64,000 nt of DNA from Lingula anatina. Lineage: Eukaryota; Brachiopoda; Lingulata; Lingulida; Lingulidae. The position numbers were made by a program, and so were the translations under genes. The notes beneath the pieces were generated by a model. That model saw only the letters and a program-made list of their open reading frames with translations. It had not been told where the DNA came from and made no database searches. This document shows, one piece after another, positions 14,429-25,337 of this stretch (the first letter of the stretch is position 1; each line of letters opens with the position of its first letter). The DNA is taken from NCBI RefSeq assembly GCF_001039355.2, contig NW_019774414.1, forward strand, positions 442,303 through 506,302, in the 5' to 3' direction.

Positions 14429-15729
14429 GGGGGGGGGGGTAGATGTTGAATTGCTGATGGATTAATAGATGACATGATAAATCAGTAATAAATTATTTAC
14501 AATATTACAGAGAGTCAAGTCACTGCTAAAGCTGCTAGGCAAGTCAGAGGACACCCTCAAGTCAAAACTGCAGGGTCTGGTGTCTTCAGAATCCCTATAC
14601 ATGCTATGTGAGTTAACAAAAGGACTCAGTCCACTGAGTAGTGACGGAGGACATGCTGCGGCAAACAGTGCACAGAGTGCTTCTCCACAGAATTCAAAAA
14701 CTGTGAATAACACAAGTATAGATGGCAGTGCTGTAGGCGGAGACAATTCTGTTAGGGACAATGAAGTTCGAAGGAGTGACTCTGAATCTGGGTTTGAAGA
14801 TGGTGGGTCACAAATGTCGAAATCTGGGATGGAACTCGAAGGTATTGAAGAAGTGGACTCTCTTCAAGATTCCCCTGTTATTTCTCAATCCAATAGTTTT
14901 GATAATTTGATGCTGGAGCAACTGGAGCTAGAGATGGAATCTGTGGCTGTGGACTGGAAAACATTGAGGAATATAAAGCAATGCAGTTGTGCAGCACCTT
15001 TTGAACACTATACAAAAAAGGTAAATGTGATAGTGTTCAAGTAATTGCAATAATATTTGTTATCCAGATATACATTGCTGTTGGCGTCCATCGTTTGAAT
15101 TAAGAGATCTTCTGATTTTCAGTGTGTCATACAATTAGTTCAGTAGTTTAGGTGTGTTAATAAAATAATGAAATTGAACAAAATAAATTAATGATTTCCA
15201 ATATATAAAGCATTATATTTATATTTTTTAAGTCATGCTGTTTTCAATGTTTTGAAAAGTTCATTATTGAAAGTGATAAAATCAAAATGATAAATATTGA
15301 AAAAAAAAAATTTAGAAAAAGTGAGGGGTTTGAAAAATTACAGTAATCCCTCCACATTGCACTGATGGATCAGGTCAGGGAGTTTTTTTTTTTTTTTTTT
15401 TTTTACTTGCATACCTGCTGAACAAAACAAATTAAGAGTTTTTCTATCATACCTTGGGTAAAATCATGGATCCACATGCACAAGTGATATACTTTCTGTC
15501 ATCACAATTGTAATAAATCCTTTCTTTTTTACAGCACCACTGTTGGAAGTGTGGCAACGTGTTTTGTCAGAGGTGCATTGGCCGCCATATTCCTCTCCCA
15601 GGTCACTACGCACAGCGCCCAGTGCCGGTTTGCAAGAGCTGCTACAAAGAGGTGAAGCACTCGCCCTCTGTCAACAGTTTCCAAAGCATACAGACGCTTA
15701 GCCCCAGTACGCCAACTGCTCCCGTCTAG
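47..15729 (+). CDS. MTMR6: Myotubularin-related phosphatase, MTMR6/7/8 group, 3' nine exons (5' end outside window)
   Basis: Nine exons are visible: 47-181, 3279-3411, 7025-7134, 7718-7840, 12832-13085, 13355-13489, 14097-14223, 14511-15020 and 15535-15729. They total 573 residues plus a stop, and every junction agrees in phase. Proteins of this family remove the 3-phosphate from PI3P and PI(3,5)P2 on endosomal membranes. The exon at 7718-7840 carries the active-site loop CSDGWDR (the CX5R pattern with the myotubularin GWDRT signature), so the enzyme should be catalytically active. The exon before it ([23 protein letters not shown]) and the one after ([25 protein letters not shown]) match my memory of MTMR6-8. 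The N-terminal PH-GRAM part lies upstream of the window. A Ser/Asp-rich linker in 14511-15020 leads into a FYVE-like zinc module shared by the last two exons. Human MTMR6-8 end in coiled coil instead; fly-type homologues, as I recall, keep such a module. The MTMR6/7/8 assignment is strong; the single symbol is a convenience. Confidence 0.93.
3820..3860. repeat. (CA)n microsatellite
   Basis: About 20 CA units directly precede the 3861-4173 palindrome. Confidence 0.95.
3861..4173. mobile_element. Palindromic MITE-like element with arms of about 113 bp
   Basis: The sequence from 3861 (starting GGCCTACCCAACTACCAGAC) is repeated in inverse orientation ending at 4173. I count roughly 90% identity over about 98 nt, and weaker pairing continues to CACAGTATCA/TGATACTGTG. 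The centre is about 85 nt. It sits inside a (CA)n tract: CA repeats precede it, and a short ACACACAC run follows. It has no coding capacity. It is probably a non-autonomous DNA transposon copy. Confidence 0.8.
5905..5968. repeat. (GT)n(GA)n microsatellite
   Basis: A GT run passes into about 20 GA units in an MTMR intron. Confidence 0.95.
6676..6707. repeat. (ATT)n microsatellite
   Basis: Ten ATT units upstream of the longer tract at 6920-7020. It produces spurious poly-Ile frames. Confidence 0.95.
6920..7020. repeat. (ATT)n microsatellite abutting a splice acceptor
   Basis: About 33 ATT units run directly into GCAG at 7021-7024, the acceptor of MTMR exon 7025-7134. The repeat therefore occupies the place of the polypyrimidine tract and probably the branch site. 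The poly-Leu and poly-Ile open frames here are artefacts of the repeat. Confidence 0.95.
7841..7894. repeat. (TA)n(GA)n microsatellite starting at a splice donor
   Basis: The donor of the MTMR catalytic exon is the first GT of a GTATATATA run that continues as about 12 TA and 16 GA units. Confidence 0.95.
8488..8702. mobile_element. MITE-like element, GGATCAAT family, copy 1
   Basis: The left end (CCATTCCCACAGATTTTAG) and right end (CTAAATCTATGGGAATGG) are inverted copies. The interior shares the TCGGCTTTAGCGTCTG and AGGGGGTAATTAA motifs with the elements at 46558-46812 and 60239-60490. It has no coding capacity. Confidence 0.7.
9032..9350. mobile_element. MITE-like element with a second palindrome nested inside
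   Basis: The outer ends GGTCGCATTCACAACCACTT and, inverted, GGTCGCATTTATAGCCAGTT pair over about 30 nt. A further inverted pair (GAGCATTCAAAACAGTGGAC... against GTCTGCTGTTTTGAATGCGC) bounds 9087-9270, consistent with one element inserted in another. A degraded relative of the inner part is visible near 24605-24690 (TTGGCCATACTTGATCCGGA). Confidence 0.7.
9599..9604 (-). terminator. Candidate polyadenylation signal of the nested vWA gene
   Basis: The plus strand reads TTTATT here, which is AATAAA on the minus strand, about 150 nt past the vWA stop codon. Confidence 0.45.
9756..11347 (-). CDS. Membrane-anchored von Willebrand factor A domain protein, complete, nested antisense in an MTMR intron
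   Basis: Three minus-strand exons, 11347-11269, 10981-10409 and 10072-9756, give 322 residues plus a stop. Both introns are phase 1, and each donor and acceptor is GT-AG. Exon 1 starts at ATG 11347 and encodes a hydrophobic signal peptide (core [17 protein letters not shown]). Exon 2 is one vWA domain, about residues 32-217, with an intact metal-ion site: DASGS at 39-43, GGRTDT (Thr111) and ITDG (Asp146). It is flanked by Cys28 and Cys216, which may pair. Exon 3 is a Thr/Pro/Ser-rich stalk, then a transmembrane segment at about 277-299, then a basic 23-residue tail. The predicted product is a type I cell-surface protein that could bind collagen or other matrix ligands through the divalent-metal site, as related vWA proteins do. 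An AATAAA lies about 150 nt beyond the stop. The whole gene fits in MTMR intron 7841-12831. The ligand is unknown. Confidence 0.85.
11348..12831. other. Remainder of MTMR intron; possible upstream region of the vWA gene
   Basis: The promoter of the nested minus-strand gene should lie above 11347, but I see no clear TATA or initiator. A short imperfect direct repeat near 12043-12147 (GTTTCAGTTTGA.CAAAACTT) is the only structure noted, besides a G-run near 12650. Confidence 0.4.
13731..13731. other. Single ambiguous base (n)
   Basis: This lies in the MTMR intron 13490-14096 and may mark an assembly join. Confidence 0.9.
14950..15729 (+). other. Atypical FYVE-like zinc domain at the MTMR C-terminus
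   Basis: The end of exon 14511-15020 and exon 15535-15729 together encode WKTL, a CSC pair, [15 protein letters not shown] and PVCKSC. The layout is that of a FYVE finger. However, the WxxD element reads WKTL, the basic patch reads KKHHCWKC rather than R(R/K)HHCR, and the RVC element reads PVC. The first Cys pair is CxC rather than CxxC. Zinc coordination looks possible, but PI3P binding by the standard residues is doubtful. The intron falls inside the domain, just before HHC. Confidence 0.8.
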
Positions 15730-18560
15730 TCTTATCACTGGGATGCAGAAAACACCAGTAGAAATGTGTGTTAAAAATGAAAAGGATAGTTCTCTAATCA
15801 CCTGATCATGACATGACCAATCACAAAGCAGTTGACAAAATGTCAGGAAGATGATGATATTGGTAACAAGTCAGCATTAATTGGATGGTTTTTCATGCTT
15901 TGGACACAAAAGGAGATGGGTCTATGATTAGAAAACAGATATTTGGGTGGGTTTTGAATCCTGTACAGCATTTAGATTATATAACATACACATCCAAATG
16001 GTAGACAAATTTATGCATATTGTGTAGGAGACAGGCACTTACATGATGTATATAATCCACTCAATGTTGGTACAATTAAATGATTCCTTAACCAAAGAAC
16101 CAGCAAATATGATGAAAAAAAAAAAAGGTTATGTTGTTTTGAAGTTATTGGTTGATCTCTGAGACTATGTCAGATAGAATTACTGTGATTTGATTATGAT
16201 TAAAGGTACACGTTACGTTTATTATTGAAATTATAAAGATTCATGTCTGCTATATTTAGATTTGATCAGTGTCTAGATTTGAACTGTCTGTTGTTACATC
16301 CAAGGAAATATATGCACATGATCTTTTTATGGTTAGTATCATATGTCCAGACATGTACATAATATTATGTGGTGCAAAAAAAGGGGAAAGAAGTGTATAG
16401 TGCATGTATGTGGGTGTGCTGATTTTATTTAGATTATTATCAGATTCAAAGTGTCAGCAAACTTGCAAAATTTATAAATCGTATTGTCTGTTATTGTTAG
16501 AACAACTGAATGCTGGAAAAGAAATAAAGCAATTTCTTAAAAGATCACTTGTAGATGACAGATGTGGCAATAATGGTTTGAATTTCAAGCATCCATTATT
16601 GTGCATATGGCCAGCTGTTGCATGTATATGGCATAATCCCAAACTTCTTATTAAGTACACATTAAGTACCATCTTCTTCATCTTCAAAGTTCCATATGCA
16701 CTTAGTAAAATAGCAGGCATATATTTAAAGTTCAAAATACATAAAACCACCTGCATTGGATTTGAAATGCAGGCAAGCAGAACAATGAAGTTCAACCAAG
16801 TCATTTCTGTACAGCTGCTTCAAGTTCATGTTAGTTTGCCTATTTGCCAGTTCCAATAGCGAAAAATTGTCATGTGGAAAAGAACATATACATGCATGTA
16901 TCAGCACTGCATACAGACAGAATTGGTATTTTGATGCCCATTAGCTTTTGTCTGGTGTGTTTAATAGACGTATTAGAGTAGTTAATTTAGCAGCATAATC
17001 TTCACCAATGTATTTTATATGGTAGTATAAAACTGATTGTGGCACTGAAATGACAACTGGGTTGTTATTTATCAGTTGAGATAATTTGTGATCAGCTTTC
17101 ATCTAATCAGTTAAAATTTAATATTATGTTTTAGTTTTCACATACATAACTGACTGGTCAGAAATGTGTGTTGTAGTATTGGCTTACAATGTCACAATCA
17201 GTGCCATATATATCATGTTTGGCTCAGTGTATGTCAAGTGCAATATGATGGACAGAAATAATCTTGTAGGTGGAGAGAAACGTAGAATAGAAATTGGGTA
17301 ATTTTGGACTGGTAAAAAACTGTTGAAGCTGGCAGGCAAAGACTGGGCAGTTTCATCATGTGTTGACCAGTACATTTATTTTAATTTTTCAGTGGTCAGG
17401 ACAATGCTTTCCTCTCTTGATTGAGAACTGAAAAGGTCTCCTGGGGTATTTCTGTGAAAATTCATCTCTAGATATGGTTCTCCAACCATTTTTGACAATT
17501 TTTTATGGCTGTTCAGTTTTCACACATTTATTGGTAAAATTATCAGAATATTAAAAAAGGGCTGATAGTTTTATTACTGTAAGCAAATGGCAACAAAAGT
17601 AATTGTTGAAAATTGTGTGAAATAGAAGAAACCTGCCTTTCAAAGGGCAGCAACGTAACATTTGATCAAAACTTAAAGGTGCTTATGTTTAATTCTTAAT
17701 ATTAAAGATAGGATATGAAATGAACAGAAAATGTGACATTAAAATAATTTGTATAGATGGAATCAGGAGTAGATAATAAATTGTTCAGCTAAACTGGAGT
17801 CTTTTTATGTCCTCATCCTTATTGTAACTTCAAACACAGCAGAAAGATTGGAGAGGTGTGCGGGTTCCTCCTGCCTGTTCCAGTAAAAACTGCTCTTACA
17901 TGTTCATGAAGCAATAAACTACCAAGACACCTCTTTTTCATACAAACAAAGATGGAAGAATGGTTACCAACAAATAAACATCGGAAGGGGCTCAAAAGAT
18001 TGCAGTAAAAAAAACTGATGAACTCTTTATATTTTAATATTAAAAATGAAACAAGCTAATAAATGGATGCTGCATGCGGTTCTAACAAGGTGAAAGGAGT
18101 TCACATGGGAATAAAGTGAAGCCAGTCTGACAATGGATTCTAAAACCTTACAAGTCTAAATAAAAAATTTACTTTGCTAATTCTAAACCTTTTTGCAACT
18201 TCTTAATAAAGATCACTATCCTTTCAAACATATCTAATTATAAGTATAACTTTATAGATGTACAATTTACAAACAGATTTTTTGTCAAAAACAGACAATT
18301 TCTTATAAGCAAAAGGCATAAAATAATATTTGGTACATTATCAGGCATGTCAAAGTACTTGCTTTGTATAAAGTTCCATTCCTAGTGATTATTTTAATGA
18401 AAAACTGAAAAATTTTATAATATGGGAAGTGAAAAAAGACCAGTGTTCATACCTGTTTCATATGGTTATTTTTAAGAATTATTCACACTGTTACACAACC
18501 AAAATAAGGATAAAAATATATAGTTTCTTTGATATTGATTGCAAGAGTTTTTAAGTTAAA
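15730..18560 (+). other. Probable long 3' untranslated and downstream region of the MTMR gene
   Basis: No exon or repeat family is recognised. Several AATAAA strings occur (for example near 16524 and 17911), so the cleavage site cannot be picked. A 151-codon open frame at 16404-16859 has no feature of a protein and is judged to be chance. Confidence 0.5.
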
Positions 18561-18595
18561 GGTAAATAAAAAATGCTATAAATAAAATATCATGC

Positions 18596-19390
18596 ATACA
18601 TAGTATACATTAAACATTTCAGACAAAAGTGAATTGTTATACATATATATATATTGTATACATAGTATACACTTAACATTCTCAACAAAAATTAATTGCT
18701 TAACATATATATTGTATACACAGTATACACTCAACTTTCTCGGTACAGCACCGTGCCTAATCACAAAACCAGACTCTGAATTCTACTAGTCTCTCCCCTG
18801 CAGCTGACCATCAAAGTTATCAAACTTGTCATCACAGCTTTTGGGGTGGAGACTGATGATATTAGACAGAAAATATGTAAAATGTGCAGACATCTCAATT
18901 TGCATAATGAATAATATACATTAGGTGGATGAAATTTAAATTAAGCAAATGGCACTGGCAGATTAATTTGGAAAATGAAAGCTATTAGTATAATGAATGA
19001 TACCTAAAACATATGACTATAATATCCTGCATAAAGTATGCACTCGGCATTCCTGACAAAAATGAATTTCTATACATATATCTGGTATACATAGTATACA
19101 CTCAACATTTCCAACAAAAATGAATTGCTATACATACATCTGGTAAACATAGTATACACTCAATATTTCTGGTACAGCACCATGCCTATAATCACACAAA
19201 ACCAGACTCTGAATTCTATAAGTCTCTCCCCTGCAGCTGACCATCAAAGTTATCAAACTTGTCATCACAGCTTTTGGGGTGAAGACTGATGATATTAGAC
19301 AGAAAATATGTAAAATGTGCAGACATCTCAAGTTGTATATGACAAATAACTTAAGTGGATAAAATTAAAATAAAGCAAATGGCACTGGCA
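18596..19390. repeat. Tandem segmental duplication, two copies offset by about 429 bp
   Basis: The segment near 18742-18960 (GGTACAGCACCGTGCCTAAT, then CTCTCCCCTGCAGCTGACCA, then TTAGACAGAAAATATG) recurs at about 19171-19385 with a few substitutions. In front of each copy lie repeats of TGGTATACATAGTATACACT type. No coding potential is seen. Confidence 0.85.
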
Positions 19391-19723
19391 GTATAATTTG
19401 TAACTGAAGGATGGAACAAGTGTAATACCTACAAATTAACAGACATCTAGTAAAAAAAACAATAGGTACATGTTTTTTTAAAAAGTAAAATTCATTTAAA
19501 AAAAAAGCCAAAATTAGAAATAATATGAATGTTGTCATAAAACATGGCTATCTAGTGGGTGGGGATTAATATAATACGTAACTATATTATAAATTTAAAT
19601 AATTCCAATTAAGATTAAGCAGAAATAAAGGATAACCCATAATTAGGTACATGTATGCATATGAACAAGAGTTCATTGACAGTTGTATATAAAAAAAAAT
19701 TCCAGGTGTTGCCATGTGCGTAA

Positions 19724-20905
19724 TAATTGCTTCCTCATTGAACTTTTTAAGATACTCTCTCCACCATCTCATTTTCTTCCCTAACAACCTACCACCCCAG
19801 CCACATCAAATCTCCCCAACTTTTCCTTTTCCACCTCTACCACACCTCTTCTCCCTTAATTTCCCCTACAACTCCACCTCTCCCCAACTTTTCCATTTTC
19901 TCCCCTACCACACTGCCACTCCTTCAATTTCCCCTACAACTCCAACTCCCCCTAACTTTTCCCCTTCCTCCCCTTACACACCACTATTCCCCCAATTTTC
20001 CCTACAAAACCACCCCAGCCCCACTCTTTCCTTTGCTCCCCAACCACGCTACTCTTCTCTCAATTTTCCCTACAACACCACCCTTTCCCCCCACTGCTCC
20101 ACTTCTCCCCCAATGTCCCCAACAACTCCACCTATCCCCAGCTTTTCCCTCTTCTCTACTACCACACCACTTCTCCCTCAGTTTCCCCTTTCACACTACC
20201 TCTACCCCACTATTCCCCTTTCTGCACTACTTTCCCCATTACCCCCCTTTCACCCCTGCCACACAGCCACCCCCCCGGTTTCCCCTACCACACCGCCTTT
20301 CCCCAACTCTTCCCTTTCTTCATCCACCTTTCCCCCAACATCCCCTACAACACCACCTTTCCCTTGATTTCCCCCATCAACTCCACTTTCCCCCATTCTC
20401 CCCTTTCCCCAACTCCCCCTCTCTCCCCACTATACCACCTCTCCCCAACACCCCCTTTTCACCTCTACCATACCACTTCTCCTCACCTTTCCCACATTCC
20501 CCCCCTTTCTCCCACCATACCACCTATCCCTCACTTTCCCCTTTTTCCTTTCCTCTCCCAGCTTCCACTTCTTACCCCTACCAGATCACCCTCCCTCCAT
20601 CTTTCCTACACACCATCACCTTCCTACTCTCTCTCCTTTCTTCCCAAACATCCAACCTCTTCCCTACTCTTCCCAAACCTCTTCTTCTTCTTCTCCACCA
20701 TATACCCTCAATCTCCCCTTCAAAACCATTGCTCTCCCACTTTTCACATTCATCTTTCTCTCCCACATCAACACCAACACTTTTAAACTCCTTTACCACA
20801 CCCCTCCCCCACACTCCCCAAATTTCCCCTTCCCTAACCACACTACCCTCCCCTATTCCTTTTTTTCCCTACAACACCACTTTTTCCTTACCACACCACA
20901 TATCC
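19724..20905 (+). repeat. Left pyrimidine-rich inverted-repeat arm
   Basis: The plus strand is C/T-rich with scattered A and hardly any G. It is built from irregular repeats of about 40-60 nt around TTCCCCTACAACACCAC and CTTTCCCC. Long purine/pyrimidine mirror tracts of this kind can form triplex (H-) DNA. Confidence 0.85.
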
Positions 20906-21329
20906 TCCATTTGTTTTCTCCTATTAGATTTCCACTTCACTTTTACAATATTTTTGATTCTAATTTTGATCATTTCTCTTCTATTTTAATACTGATTTCA
21001 ATTTTTGAAATGCATTTTGTTGTTTTTGTTGTTCAAGATTTTCAAGATTTTTCATTATTATTTAAAGTAAAAAAAAAAAATCTAGACAGCAAAGCTGGCA
21101 AAGATACAGACACCATACAGGAAGCAAAGCAGTCAAATGTACATTCATTATGCAAAAAAAGTGCACAAAAATGTTTTGGCCAATTTTGATGCCCTGTTAC
21201 ATAATGCTTTAAAACATTCTTACCCTCTTACATCATTATATACATGGACATTAAAAAACTAGCAAGTGATTCAGTTCCATGAGACATAAAAGCCACTGAA
21301 AATGCTGTGTAAAAAATGAAAATTAAAAA

Positions 21330-21640
21330 AAAAAATAATAATAATAATTACCAGTAATGTAAATAATCATGCCAATTTCCAAAAGCAACCTGCATCTTTA
21401 CCAAACAAAGCCACTCAGTAAATTTAAAGTAAAACAAAAATATGGTTTGGAAGATATGGGATGAACATCACCAAAAATGTCTTTCCCCCCCCACCCCCAA
21501 AAAAAAAAAAAAAGAATAATTACTATAAATGTAAACTGATCATGCTGATTTTCCAAAGCAACCTGCCTTTTAACCAAACAAAGCCACTCAGTAAATTTTA
21601 AGTAAAAAAAATATGGTTTGGCAGTTATGTGTCAGTCAGC
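21330..21640. repeat. Local direct duplication
   Basis: A unit containing CAACCTGC...ACCAAACAAAGCCACTCAGTAAATTT and then ATATGGTTTGG occurs near 21380-21455 and again near 21560-21625, with small differences. Confidence 0.7.
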
Positions 21641-22149
21641 AACAGCAACAGCACCAACATGGGCAGACAGATCCATCAGAAATTATACTGACACTTATAG
21701 TGTCTGTATATAAAAATTTCAAAGTGCATTTCATGCAGCACAGTAGGTCAAAGGTCAATTTCAAAGTCCCATTAATATGCCAAATATATGATTTCCTATT
21801 CAAGTTTAGTGGTAAATATGGTTGGGTCTCTGCCAGTTTTGAAGTATTTTACATTTCATTTGGAAAAAAAAATTAACATTGAGTATTGCAACACTGTACT
21901 TTTTGAAATAGCACAACTCCTTACTACTTAATGGTAAACAGAAAAAATATGCCACCTTAGTGTTTTGCTCAACAAGCTTTACAAAATGCAACAAACAAGA
22001 TGTCTCTAGCTGTTATGGTTCAGAATTAGAGCGAGTTTTCAGTTGAGGCATCTTATGGCTGCTACTTCGGTGAAATGCCCTGACTGACCCTTACCTTATG
22101 AAGATGAAAGTAGACCCCACGAGCTACTTTTCACCATAATATAAAAGCA

Positions 22150-22695
22150 TAGGTCCTAAGCAAACATTTTTAAACATTTTAAAATGGCTGTATAACATAT
22201 TAAGAACATCATTACAACATTTTTATGTTTTTAAAACTTCATGTTAAAAATGTTATACATAACATTCATTCATTTTCAAAACATCATTCTAATTTTTTTG
22301 CATAACATTTTAATGATATCATTTGAATCTTTTGTATATCTTTTTACACGCATTTTAAAATGTTATGTATAACCTTTAGAAAGGATTTTTTTAAAAATGT
22401 AGCCAGAATGTTTTTATGTAAAATTTTTGTAACAATATTAGAATGTTTTTATGTTTTAAAACATTATATTCAAAACTTTAAACATTACATTTGGAAAACA
22501 TTTTCAAAACACTGCAACCACCTCATTTTTGCACAACATTTTCATAACTTTATTTAACATTTTAACACATTTTTAATTTGTTGTGTTAAAAATGTTTGGA
22601 GAACATTTTCAAAACACTGTTGCCAAAACATTTTTCCATAACATTATTCAAACATTCATTAAAATAGTTTTAAAAACATTTTTGTATTTGCTGGA
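22150..22695. mobile_element. Non-autonomous element rich in AACATTTT/AAAATGTT
   Basis: The left end AGCAAACATTTTTAAACATT and the reverse complement of the right end, CCAGCAAATACAAAAATG, are similar. The body is dense in ACATTTT and AAAATGTT words on both strands. This resembles animal MITEs with CCAGCAAA-type ends. The apparent coding frames across it are compositional. Confidence 0.5.
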
Positions 22696-23909
22696 TCTAT
22701 GCAATTTCACAGAAATTATTTTTTTTTTTACAAATTTAGGCCCATTCTACTTTAAAACATGCATCAAATCACAGGTCTTATTTGAAATCTCCACTAATGA
22801 CTTTTGGTCAGACTTCCATAGTAATTTTTCTTTCAGTTTGAGAGATTTTTAGCAATCAATTTTCAAAATTTTTGACAAGGTTTCAGTGCAACAAGCATTG
22901 ACAGAGCCCAAAAATCGAGGGGTTTCAAATTCAGATTAATATATGACCTAATTCCAAGAGCTGCAGGAGGACACAGGTCCTTGTAGTCTATGAGAAGTGG
23001 TATAGGTGACATGCATCAACCAACATGAAGTAGAGACCGTGCAGCTTGACGAAACGGGTCCAGACTTAAATCATGAGTACCACCAGAGGTCACACTGATG
23101 GTACTAATTATCATAAATAAAAACCATAAATAAAAATGTAGAGAGGAAATCAAGTAGGGGAAACTCAAGTGGGGGAGAGTTGGGGTGCTTTCAGAACAGT
23201 TGGAATTACAGATCTGTGAACTAAATATGGCCATCCATCCATCCAGGGGTCTAGCAATTAAACCTTGGAGCTGACATTAAATCCTTTTAATAGTGCGGAG
23301 GCAGGGAGACCATCAGAGAACAGACAGTCACATGATGAAAACTCTGGGGATATGCTGGTCCTACCAGACCTTTGATGAAATTTTTGTTTATACATTGTTA
23401 TATAAGCGTTTTCCCTCAAAACTTCGGACTGCAAAATGAAAAGGTTGTTTCTGATGGGGGGAGGGCAGGGGAGGGAGATACCCCCCCCCCCCCCCCCAAC
23501 GGATGTGGATTTGGGAGGCTTTTTTCCAAGAAAAAATTTAAAATATTAATCTAGCTGTGATGTGTCATGCACATTATGTTGAATTCCTTTAGATAGATTC
23601 AAGTTTAGAATGTTCCATGAGAAGCCCTTGTTTATGTGCTCTTGAAAAAAGTATGTCTGCTCATGTCCTGAATTTCCCTAAGTGAACCTGACTGGTGCTG
23701 GTTATGGCTCATGTCAAGCAGTCACTGCGGATATTTTATTGAAAAATATTTCCATGTTGGTACCTTTGCAAACTACTCTTCCAAATTTTGTGATTACTTC
23801 TACGGAAAATGCAGTTCTCACAAGCAAAAAATGAGTTTGATGTTTTGATAATTACATTGTGGCAGAAAATGTGACACTGGATACTCAGAAGAAGGCATTA
23901 TTATAACAC

Positions 23910-24398
23910 CTTGCAGGCAAGGAAGTATTTGAGCTGAGTATTTTCCTAGATGCTCAGGATACTTATGATTACGCAGCAACAAAACAAAAATTCACTGATT
24001 ATTTCTTAGCCAGGAGGAATGTGGAGTGCAATACATTTTTATTTCATCAAACAACTTGGGAAGCTGATGAAAATTTGGACACTTTTCATGCCAGATTGCA
24101 GACACTTACCTGTAATTGTGAGTTTACTGATAAAAACAAAGAGATTAAAAGTCAGATTATTCAAAAGTGCTTATATTCAAAGGTGAGAGAAAAGAAATTT
24201 CGAGAAGTTAAATTAACTCAAGATGATCTTTTGAAGTACAGTAGAGCATTACAAGACACTAGCCTAAGGGTACAAAGTCGCTTGTTTATTAATGGCCTAG
24301 GTACTGTAAATGCTGTCAATGAACAACACAGACATGTCCACAAAGGTTCCTATCAGTTCAGTAATCGGGGGTTAAACTCCTTCCACGACCAACTCTAA
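23910..24398 (+). pseudogene. Decayed Gypsy-type retrotransposon gag fragment
   Basis: An open stretch reads with the spacing of a Ty3/Gypsy gag core: TKQKFTDYFLARRNVE, then NTFLFHQTTWEADENLDTF, then LTCNCEF and IIQKCLY. The family pattern is a YF..R.N..YE..F..R.Q..E....F..RL segment followed by a C.F and an I..G.....R block. No start codon, LTR, zinc knuckle or continuous pol frame is present. It is an old truncated copy. Confidence 0.7.
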
Positions 24399-24525
24399 TG
24401 GAGTAATTAGAATTTGTGGGGACTACAAACTTACTCTAACCACCGCATCTAAAGTGGACTACTACGTACTCTAACCACCGCATCTAAAGTGGACTACTAC
24501 GTACCCATTCCTAACACAGAGTAGG
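24399..24525 (+). pseudogene. Decayed Gypsy-type reverse-transcriptase fragment with an internal 35-bp duplication
   Basis: Directly after the gag piece, the frame GVIRICGDYKLTLT..SKVDYY corresponds to the Gypsy motif (IRICGDYK..VN......YP.P..ED). The 35 bp ACTCTAACCACCGCATCTAA...ACGT is present twice in tandem (about 24434-24503). Because 35 is not a multiple of three, this shifts the frame before the expected PIPNTE. Protease and most of gag-pol are missing between the two pieces. Confidence 0.65.
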
Positions 24526-25001
24526 CATTTTAATTTAGCTTTAATTGCTAGACCCTTGCAGGGACGGCGCATGTGGTAGGCAGGGAGACCATTAAGGGAT
24601 TATGCAACATTGCTTTCAAGTGGTGTTGGCCATACTTGATCCGGAGACTAGTAAGTCCGAGGATCATCTGTTGTGAATGCAAGTGGTTGCCAAATGTTTT
24701 ATAGAAACATTTAGGACCTTTGATATTTACTGTGCACTTGCAGGATGTATATTATGGAAGAAGCACCAGGATCACCTCAGAGGTATGTGTTAGGGGAAAT
24801 TGAGAGAGATGTGTAGAACAGAAGTGGGAGAGGGTATTGTGGTCAGAGAGATTTAAATAAAAGATGGTGGGTGAGAGAGAAAAGGGAGGTGATTTCATAG
24901 GGAGACTAAGGTCATATGGCGGGGAAGAAAGGGGGAATTTGGGAAGGAGTAGTGAAGTGGTGGTGTGGTAATTTAGAAGGAAGACAGGCGGATATAGACT
25001 G

Positions 25002-25337
25002 GTGTGGTTAAATTGTGTTACACAAACAAAGTATGAAGAAGAGGCAAAACTTTTGGGATCTCAATGGGATGCTAAACGAAGAAAATTTAGTCATCAAAAA
25101 CCGAAAGAAGGGTATCTTGCCAAGACGGCAAGGGAGCTCTTTCCTCACGTGGCTTCTCTACCCAACAGGCATGCCGAATTTGGAAAGGCCAAGTCACTCA
25201 TATCAAGATGCCTGGAAATCTATGTTAAACAAATGGAAGGAACCCTGGACGTAGAACTGAGACATAAACGATATCGACAGGCGGGAGGAGGGAGAAAACC
25301 TGTCGGTCCTGAAATTAGGCAGACAATTTTTCAATGA
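25002..25337 (+). pseudogene. Unrecognised basic open frame, possibly transposon-derived
   Basis: A 111-codon frame in the spacer of the inverted-repeat element has charged segments (KYEEEAKLLGSQWDAKRRKF, then RHKRYRQAGGGRKPVGPEIR). The basic GGGRKP stretch resembles linkers after helix-turn-helix domains in transposon proteins, but I cannot name a family. Its position inside a repeat favours a mobile-element origin. Confidence 0.35.

Noticed and set aside
16404-16859. 151-codon open frame after the MTMR stop
   Set aside because: It lies in AT-rich 3' flank, has no recognisable motif, and an almost equally long frame exists on the other strand.
19714-20989. Long Pro/Ser/Thr/Phe-rich open frames on the pyrimidine strand (and their mirror images at 25944-27252 minus)
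   Set aside because: Overlapping frames are all open because the strand lacks the A/G needed for stop codons. The same happens in the inverted arm. There is no domain and no splice context.
24434-24503. Short direct repeat considered as part of a CRISPR-like array
   Set aside because: There are only two adjacent copies, with no spacers, in an animal genome. It is a tandem duplication in a retrotransposon relic.
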